Origin: Nephromyces sp. MM_2019
Taxonomy: Eukaryota; Apicomplexa; Aconoidasida; Nephromycida
DNA length: 45,678 bases
Direction of reading: 5' to 3'
Assembly: GCA_015657535.1 (NCBI GenBank)
Contig: JADHZB010001776.1
Coordinates: 1-45,678, forward strand
Shown here: positions 37,061 through 45,678 of the stretch, in pieces
Layout of the letters: each line of letters opens with the position of its first letter
Position numbering within the stretch: position 1 is the stretch's first letter
The notes under the pieces: generated by a model
What the model saw: only the letters and a program-made list of their open reading frames with translations
Databases searched by the model: none
What the model was told of the DNA's origin: nothing
Made by a program: the position numbers and the translations under genes

Positions 37061-40000
37061 ATGAGCTGTACTTTCGATTTATTAATCGATTTACAAATTG
37101 AACATACTCATTATACCTTAGCACCGGAACAAAGGGAATGGACACTTATAGTTACGCCGGTATTTTGGCCTGGGCATGGATTCTTATTAAGATGGTCTCA
37201 AGCGGACAGAGACACCTTTTTTTCAAAGTATTGCATACAGTTTCAACCAGCCGATATTTCATGGGAAAAGGTTCTTAAAAACAATAGCTATATTTGATTT
37301 TTATCACATCCTGCTTCCCCAGGATTGTGAAAGTTAACTTAGCAACTTAACTCCTTTAAGGGACAAAATAACAGTAGCTAAATTTAACATAAATTAGTGA
37401 TTTTCTTAAATCTCTACTATGAGGGAATTTGGACATTTCCGATCCACAGTTTTAAATTGATTTGCGCTTTTAACCAAGCTTATTCCTTTGGTTACTTAGT
37501 TATAATTGTTTAAGACCATGATATGATCACTTTAAACACTTCTTAAACAAATCTCACTATTTCAAAATTCAGGTTATACAAAAGAATTCCAGGGGCTCAT
37601 GGGAAAATGAATTGTATTTATACTTTCAACATTCGGATATCGAAACGAGTCATGATTTGGGCCTAAATCAACGAAATTTGTTTATTCCCATAAAGAATCC
37701 AGGGATAATTGATGTTAGGATACCAAATTTTCAAATAATCTTACCAAAGAATGCACCTTCGATAACTATTAGAGATATTTGCACAAAATGAGATACATGA
37801 TATAGATATTGCTTACATATTTTCTATGTTATTTGAAATTTAGGTTTATTTGCGCTACTATTTGTATTCGTGTTCACCTTTATTTTTTAGATGGGTTTAT
37901 CCCAGACATATCAACTGAATCCTGTGATACCCTATAGAATAAGAGTCCATGGTCTTTCAGCACAAGGGAAGGTAATTAAGACTATGCAGCATTCTTGCTG
38001 AAATTTTAGATATGAAATTTGGATCATTATATCTAAATCACAATGAATTTTCTATTACTCTTTTATATTACTCTCAGGTGATACAAAAATCATCTTGGTC
38101 CTCAGTGGTGATTGGTGGTATGCCGCTTACCCTACTCGAGTTACCATTGATGCTCCTAAGCAATATACTCTCATTTGACACTTCATCATTGGATATCTTC
38201 CTGAAAAAGTTTGCTAGGCCAGTTTCATATTTTGACCTTCCTATTCATTTCAATGATTTGAAACTACAATACTACAACATTTCTTCGAATATAAAAAAGA
38301 AGATGGTGGAGGAAACTTATAGAAGGTGAGCTTGGTTGTTGGGTTGAATTTTCTATAGGTACCTAATACCTTAAAACATATGCAAAAAAATATATGAATT
38401 CACTAGTCAGTGACTATTCCACGATTAATTTTTCAATTTTTAACGAGCATATACATCCCTACAATCACCTATAGATAATGAAATAGATTTTTGGGATATT
38501 TCACAATTGAGATATATGTGAAATAACGATTTAAAAGCACATATATTTGGGAACAATGACTACCTTATCTCACCTACTTATGATGCTATATCCTCTTCAA
38601 TTTTAACTTATATAAATAATCTTCCAATTTCATTAACCACCTGTAAAATTCATGCCATACAGTCCTTCCAAGAATTTTCCTTGGACTAGACATGACCCTC
38701 ATATGGAGAGATACAATGACCAATCACTCTATGAAATGAATAACATGGGAAATCCAGAAAACAATCAAGGAACGACTACTGAGAATGTTTCTCAACTCAA
38801 TTTAAAGCATATTAAGGGAGATTTTATATTATCCGCATTTTTTGGTTACAAATCACAGCAGGTTTACCGAATTGTATTTCAATTTTTTTTTATCCATTCA
38901 TTGTAAATTCACATATTAAATTACGATAAGATTTTCACAAGAATTCTTATAGACTCACATTATCTATCACATTTTGATGGATTTTATAATTGCTATCTAA
39001 ATCATGGGATAAAATTAACACTTTGACAAAAATGATTTTCTTATTTCTCACTCTAAACGATCCCTATTTTTTATACGCTTTTTTTAATCTTAAATGTGTA
39101 TAAACAGGCCAAAGAAACAATGTATAAAACGGGAAGGCAAGTATACAGCCAAGTTTCATTCACAGACAGCCCCGACTTCTGCTCAAACACAACGGGAGCA
39201 AATGCAGCTTCTGAAGTTAGCTTATATATATTTTTTAATGCATTTTTTGAACATTTAAATTTCTATGTAGTCAATTAAATTCACACTTTCCTGAACTATG
39301 TAAGGCTTATAAAAAGCAAAAGAAAAACTTGCCTCTTTAAAAGCTCACAATTACACACAACCATTTATTAACTTTCCTGACAATTACCCGCAAAAGTTTT
39401 CAATATAATGGCTAATAGATTAAAATTTGTATTGTTCTTTTTAGTGTATATACACATCATATGATACATATTTTTTACAGACATATCTTGAATATAGATC
39501 TCAAAATAGATCGATAAACTTATCAAATGATCGGCTATCTTGTAATGTAATTGGATTTGAAGTTTCATCCAAAAACACTGGGCAAGTTATTGCTTTTGGT
39601 GAGCTTATGTTTAACGCTATAATTGTGTAAACTAACTAAATGACTAACAAAAATAATAATTTAGAATTGTCAATTTATTATCAGCTAGAGAGAAGTTTTG
39701 TTTATTTATACTCTTATATTATGAACTAGTTTAAATGTGTGTAAGTACCCTACTATAAATATAATTCATGTACTTCTCAATTAATTGTTGAGATACACTT
39801 AATGATATATACATGGAATTTTTTTAATTAATTACAATCATATGACCACACAATCGAGATGTATATATACATAGGTTTCATACGATACGATGACTTATAT
39901 CGAGTAATTCAAGAGTGTTATCAGAAGGAGATCCAGCCTCTTGAGACCAATACTTATACTCCTGAGAGTCCAAGTTAGATATTACACACATTCATTTATA

Positions 40001-43000
40001 CCTAGCTTGAAATGATTACACACACAAATTAAATTCTATTTGATTTCTAACCTCTCAAATTACCTCAGAGCCAAACAAATTTTTTACACAACTTGTTGAT
40101 TTTGTATTCTCTCATTTGTTCATTACCCTTACACATTAATACACTACATATTTATACCCATTTATAAAGAAAAAAAAACAAATTATGTAATATTGATGTG
40201 TTCTCATTTAATATTTACTTCAAATTTAATAATGATCAAAATTAAAGAATTATATATACATAATACAAATTCATCTATTTATAAATATGATGCACAAAAA
40301 TAAGTAATACACACAATAGATATAATCATTATATAGATATATCTATGACATATGAACAATAGATATAATCTTTACTACAAAATACACCTAACTACAATGT
40401 ATACACATATTAGAATTAATTACATCTTATCATGGCACATACATTATATACACATTATACATACATATTGAGCATGTAAAACGAGAGATATGTCTGCTAG
40501 ATATCTATTCAAACTATCTAAATGAATTATGATATAATCATAAACTTTAATTTATATCAATAAGTATAAACACATAAAATATTTATGGGAATATTTACTT
40601 TTATACACACCTCTAAATATGATACATACCTAGATAATATACACTTTAATCCAATGGTAATAAATAAATCTTAATATAATTTATACAGAAACAACATGGC
40701 AAATTATAATGGACTATATTATGCAGAAAACACAACGAAATGAAAATTTAAACTCAAAACAAGCAACAAATGATTCATCACGGTTTAGAGTAGCATTAGA
40801 GTATATTGATGGGGGTGGCCCATGGGGCAGAATTGAGTGTCAATTAGATACAAGTTATTTCCAGAAATATATTAGGTATGTAAGTGTATATACACACATA
40901 TTGAATTTATTTTTTTTTCTAGTTTTTATTTGACCCAATACTAAACTAATTTATACACACACTTATACAAGGCACTATGAATTTGTTGAAGAAGCTGAGA
41001 ACTCTTCAAGGAGAGGAAAACGTCTAAAAACAAGTTTTCAATCTGTACCAGATATGAAAGGGTTTAGGAAAGAAATGGAGGAGCGCACACAACCTAAAAA
41101 CAAGCTCTTAAATCAAATTGGTACATACATAATTTCTACACACACTTTTAACCGTGTTATTTTGTATATATGCGATACACACACTTGTAAATATACATAT
41201 TTTAAGACATCTTTATATTGAAATACATTATTTTGTTCTACTTTACCATTGGAGAGATTTATCCTTATTTACAATATTTATAGTTGTACACAGTTATATA
41301 TATATGTATTCAACACAATACATAATGAATAAATATTATAATTTGTATTTTAGAAATATGTATATATATAACCATGAAAATACATAATTTGATTATATAC
41401 ACACAGATTTAGCTTCCTTGGGTGATTTGGCCAATATCGAGCTAGAAGTTGTAGATGAGATGAACAATTCAATTATTGGTATATTGAATGTAGTCGTGCA
41501 TTATTGATATCTTGTGTGCTATATATACATATGAACTTAAGTTATACAATTTTTGTATTGTATGTGTGTTAGACAACAAGACTGAATTCAATACATTATC
41601 AAGAGATATTGGATATAGGGCTATGTTGAGAGATAGAAAATCGAGAGACAGGCGAATTATGTTTTCTGAAGGTAACTTTAGTCAAAACAATCAATTATGT
41701 AAAATTTATATACTAATTATATATATGTGGCACACACATACACACACACCTAACACACACACCCCATATACACACAAATACAACCCCAACACCCCCAACA
41801 AACCCCAACACACCCCCAACACCCCCAATACACCCCCAACACCCCCAATACACTCCGAACACACCTTCAACACACCCCTCGAACACACACACACATACAC
41901 ACACACACACACCTTTTAGTGGATAAGCCGTTTGAAGCTTCATTTGTAAATGATGCACCGGGCCAGCCTGTTTTACAAGGCGGTGATTTGTTTGTACAGT
42001 GGACGTGGTCTGGGGCAGAAACTGTACCTGAAAATGTGTATTTACACTTATTTGATCATATTTCAAACAAATGGATATCTACACTTCATTGGGGTAAATC
42101 TATACCAAATACAGGGAGTTATTCTTGGCATGTAGATACAAAATTTGAGGTGTGTGTGTATTGGGGGGGGGGGGCTGTTAGAAAATTATAGGATAGAAAT
42201 GATTATGTGTGTGTGCTTAGTGTGTGTGTATGTGTGGACTAGGATACTATAGGATAGAAATGATTGTGTATGTGTATGTGTGAACTAGGATAATATAGGA
42301 TAGAAGTGATTATATGTGTGTGCTTAATGTGTGTGTATGTGTGGACTAGGATAATATAGGATTGAAATGATTGTGTGTGTGTATGTGTGGACTAGGATCA
42401 TATAGGATAGAAGTGATTATATGTGTGTGCTCAATGTGTGTGTATGTGTGGACTAGGATAATATAGGATTGAACTGATTGTGTGTGGGTGCTTAGTGTGC
42501 GTGTATGTGTAGACTAGAAAAATTTAAGGTATAAATCGATATATGTCTATGTATGTGTTGAAACAGGCATGGCAAACACACCAGATTGTATATATTGCAT
42601 TGTTTAGTTTCCCTATTGATTTGAAACAGCTAAAGAATAGCGAAATCAAACAAAAATGTGTGTGTGAATCCAATGCATTTATTATCATCAAACCCTTAGC
42701 ACTCTCTGAACTTGAATTTATATATGCAACGTTTTGCCGTACACTGGGTATTGAAATGGAGGTTAATCATATATATTTATGCTTTCTCAAACATATATAC
42801 ACATTGATGTATTCGAGGATATATGTGTGTGTATATATATTGACAAAAATGTTAGATGTGCGGCTAGGGAGTAGGGGGAGTTTATGTGTCAAGGTGGCAT
42901 ATGTGTATATATTGGGAGAGGATATATGGATATTGTGTTTTGGTTAGGGGAGATATTTATGTGGATTGATATGTAGATGTATATGTATAAGTTTGGATGT

Positions 43001-45321
43001 ATATACGTGAATGGATATGTTGATGTATTTGGAGATATATGTTTGAAATTATGAATGATTTAATACATCTAAGCCTTTTGCTGTGGATTTACACACAATG
43101 GGCTTTATGTGTGTATTGTGTGTTATAGATTTGTGTGTGTACAGCTATGGAAATAATGTAATATATGGTTTTATTTACAGCATGTCTCAGAAATAAAATT
43201 AAATAATCATGGCTACTCTTTACAAGAGTCTTCAGTTCGTATTTGCCCTGATCTCAGACAATCTCTTTGCATTGAGCCTCAAACAGAGGCTGTGCATAGC
43301 CCAGGTATATTATATGATTAATTATATGTGTGTGTATCCGATTATACATTAATTTCATGATTATATACACCCTGAAAAATACACAGGTTCACTCTTGCAC
43401 ACACACATATACCCTCTTAGAAATATGTGTATGTGTGTGACAGAATGTGTGTATACTTGTAGTACATATGAACTGTTTGCGCACACACATGCACACTGTG
43501 TGCATATACACATGCTGCCACACACATACACACTGTGCGCATACACACATGCTGTCACACACGTACACAATTTGTACTTATATTTCATTATCCCTTCAAT
43601 TCACACATTCATACCTGATTACATCTATATCTATACTATTAGAAAAACAGATAACTGCCCATATAATTTTAATCACTGTATATACACACAATGAATAGAT
43701 AACTCATAACCATACTTTCTCAGCAAATATCAGTACACCCTAATGAATATGTTTTTACCTCACATAATAAAAAATATAAAGATATATATATATATATATA
43801 TATACATTTATGATATACACATTCTCCTATATGGTTTCTAAGTTTATTATAATAGACACACACATAAATATTACTTCAAAGTACACTTCTATATATAAAC
43901 ACACACTATGAAACAGGGCAATGTATCGTGAGTACACAATCAAAGCTAGTACTACTTGCAAACACACAGGTAGAGAGGTCTACCGCTCACTATGAACAAT
44001 TAGAAAATGAAGAAGATAAACGGGTGGTGGTTTACAAGTAATATGTGTGTGTTAATTTACTATAGATTTTTTTAGCATCATGAGAATATATTTGCATGCA
44101 CACACACGCATTTGAAATTACACACACACACTCACACACACATGAATGAAAGTACACACACACTCACACACCCACAATTGAAATTACACACACACACGCA
44201 CACACAAATTTGAAATTACACACACATGCACACACAAACATAATCAAAAACACACGTACACACGCACACACACTATAAATGTTGAATGTAATTACAGGTC
44301 TATTTCAAGGAAGATAAAAATATTAGAAAATTGTATATTAAACAAAACCGCCTATTGGTGGCAATCTAGCCCAGACATCCCCTTACTATCTAAAGATATT
44401 TTCTTACCACACATTATGATGAGTAACCTAAACAATATGATACAATATCTATTAATTCGGGTACAATACACACATACACACACACATACATACATATATA
44501 CATATATATTTCCAAGTAATCCTTTTTGCTCAATCACTCTATTTGTCAAATATTTACCTCACCATATAGCTATTTACCCATTTACATACCACTTATATAA
44601 ATAATACCTCTTACACACTCATCACACACATCTCTGACTCTACACATACAAACCACCCTAGAAAGCATACACACAGCTGTATACCACACACATATACTAC
44701 CCAACCTACACACACACAGACACACGCAAACACACACACACACATACCCTAATAATTTACACCTACCCACCTTAAAAATTTACACCCACACACCCTAATA
44801 ATTTACACCCATACACCCTCTAATAATTGATATCCACACACCCTTAATAATTTACACACACAAACTCACACACGCACCTTAATAATTCTCACACACACAT
44901 ATATACACACCTTAATAATTTACACACATTAAAATTGTGTAGTTGGATATAAGGCAATATTTTCAAAGTCAACAGTCTGTGGCTATATATCACTCGCTGA
45001 GTTATTTAATAAGTCGAGGAAGTCGATTTGTTGAATTTGTTGTACTGCCCATCCTCTTTGAATTACTTATAATGATTTTTCAGTTTATATTTTTTTGTTT
45101 TTTCCCTATATTTTGTATATACTTATCTGGTGTGCAAAATTATTACTCAGTCATTGTAAGTTTATAAAGTATAATATACATACATTACACACACTGCAAA
45201 GTAATCATACTCAAAAAAAAATTTATTTTTTTTACGCACACATTATTATTTCTTGATTAATATTTAGATTTTATTTGAGGTATTATTACCTTTCATGTAT
45301 AAACACACATCATCTACTTGA
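37061..45321 (+). CDS. Gene B: large multi-exon membrane protein, unknown family (provisional model)
   Basis: Up to 19 exons: 37061-37270, 37573-37713, 37891-37971, 38078-38325, 38663-38861, 39108-39215, 39481-39598, 39875-39973, 40689-40875, 40972-41120, 41407-41478, 41573-41671, 41920-42149, 42567-42761, 43181-43304, 43917-44037, 44298-44460, 44943-45155 and 45268-45321 (TGA). The sum is 2811 bases and 936 residues. Residues 571-647 read GQPVLQGGDLFVQWTWSG... and end NTGSYSWHV, like a small Ig-type or Kre9-type beta-sandwich. Exon 1 (WPGHGFLLRWSQ) has a similar rhythm. About ten Cys and a hydrophobic stretch at about 880-912 suggest an extracellular or lumenal protein anchored near its C-terminus. 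No signal peptide is seen, so the start may be incomplete. Weak points are the exon 2-3 joint, the 38325/38663 and 39973/40689 joints (each has an alternative stop), and the last exon (alternative TAA at 45167). It could be two or three genes. Confidence 0.55.
41745..41912. repeat. C-rich and CA repeat tract in intron 12 of gene B
   Basis: Tandem near-copies of AACACCCCC and AATACACCCCC fill about 41780-41880, flanked by CA runs. They end a few bases before the exon 13 acceptor (CCTTTTAG at 41919). The minus strand carries many closely spaced G4-G5 runs. Confidence 0.85.
42163..42174. repeat. Poly-G tract of 12 bases just inside intron 13 of gene B
   Basis: Twelve consecutive G lie 14 bases after the exon 13 donor at 42149/42150. 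This is the longest G run in an otherwise AT-rich window. Sequencing or assembly length error is possible at such a run. Confidence 0.8.
42182..42530. repeat. Alternating 61/46-base minisatellite in intron 13 of gene B
   Basis: Six copies of a GGACTAGGATAATATAGGAT-type core have anchors (AGGAT of the TATAGGAT core) at 42190, 42251, 42297, 42358, 42404 and 42465. The spacings are 61, 46, 61, 46 and 61. Long units carry an extra TGTGTGCTTAATG-type insert that short units lack. The true repeat is therefore a 107-base dimer. Confidence 0.9.
44050..44280. repeat. CA-rich microsatellite in intron 16 of gene B
   Basis: Imperfect (CA)n interrupted by TTGAAATTACACACACACA-type blocks, repeated about four times between 44113 and 44221. 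It occupies most of the intron between the exons ending 44037 and starting 44298. Confidence 0.75.
44751..44935. repeat. 23-base tandem repeat abutting an acceptor in intron 17 of gene B
   Basis: Seven copies of a CCCTAATAATTTACACCCAC-type unit have AATAATT anchors at 44751, 44774, 44797, 44822, 44846, 44881 and 44914. Spacing is 23-25 bases, then 33-35. The array stops within ten bases of the exon 18 acceptor at 44942. Confidence 0.85.
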
Positions 45322-45678
45322 TCATCTCATTTATATACACATAATGTATTTCGTATTATATCGATATACACTTGTATGCATATACACTCCCTCATATAGA
45401 TATCATGTTAACAAGGGTTATATCTTCATATTAAATCCTACACATATTTCACACACTTATTTGCACACACACTTGTATCCACACACATAATTATATAAAT
45501 ACACACACAACCACATAAACACACACACAGCCACATACGCAACTACACATTCATATAGACACACCTACCTCCATATACATTTGTGCTTACAAACACACAC
45601 ACACCTATACACACCCACCCACCCATATACACCCCCCTCCCAAACACACACACACACATACACACACACACATACACA
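45322..45678. other. Microsatellite-rich end of the window
   Basis: Dense CA, TA and ACACCC repeats from about 45420 to the end. No gene was seen. The last bases are an uninterrupted (CA)n-type tract. Confidence 0.6.

Noticed and set aside
41706..42066. Cys/Val/Gly-rich open frames on the minus strand opposite gene B intron 12 and exon 13
   Set aside because: They are translations of the C-rich and CA repeats. The plus strand carries a phase-consistent exon instead.
41745..45678. Tandem repeats considered as a CRISPR array or telomere
   Set aside because: There are no unique spacers of constant length, and no known telomere repeat (such as CCCTAAA) in tandem. The arrays are intronic mini- and microsatellites in a eukaryotic genome.

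Overview
This is a window of AT-rich nuclear DNA from a eukaryote. Split genes with GT-AG introns, a histone H4/H2B cluster, nuclear tRNA-Ser genes, a cytosolic ribosomal protein and a mitochondrial-type glycine decarboxylase all point that way. Introns and intergenic DNA in parts of the window are packed with CA/TG/TA microsatellites. An SF-assemblin-like coiled-coil protein, and an H4 body that reads like apicomplexan H4, suggest a protist, possibly an alveolate or apicomplexan. The species cannot be named from the sequence. An 81-base run of N (12537-12617) marks an assembly gap.

Layout. 3-1682 (+): last six exons of an SF-assemblin-like gene. 1683-4604: microsatellite-rich, with one orphan exon-like segment. 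4605-6154 (-): two-exon, three-KH-domain RNA-binding protein. 6155-10887: AT-rich, no gene seen. 10888-13559: histone cluster with H2B (-), a broken H4 copy (+) and an intact H4 (+). H2B and H4 carry an identical 16-base 3' stem-loop, and the two H4 copies share a 15-base upstream motif. 15102-17914 (+): three-exon Asn/Tyr-rich protein of unknown function. 18908-25070 (-): a 14-exon gene for the glycine cleavage P-protein, rebuilt here completely as 1034 codons. 27018-28488: three tRNA-Ser genes, one CGA and two identical GCT. 29126-30239 (-): ribosomal protein uL23 (L23a) in three exons. 32479-36764 (+): gene A, 12 exons, a 708-residue two-membrane-segment protein of unknown family. 37061-45321 (+): gene B, up to 19 exons, a roughly 936-residue membrane protein of unknown family. 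Three of its links are uncertain, and it could even be continuous with gene A.

Almost all exons were joined by hand using GT-AG borders, matching codon phase and open frames. Phase agrees at every joint listed, except the one flagged in gene B.

The genes are mostly independent housekeeping genes: chromatin, translation, mitochondrial glycine catabolism, cytoskeletal fibre and RNA binding. The most unusual items are an H4 tail that lacks the Lys16 position, a mosaic H4 pseudogene next to it, a strictly alternating 61/46-base minisatellite inside an intron, and the unrecognised gene A/gene B pair.
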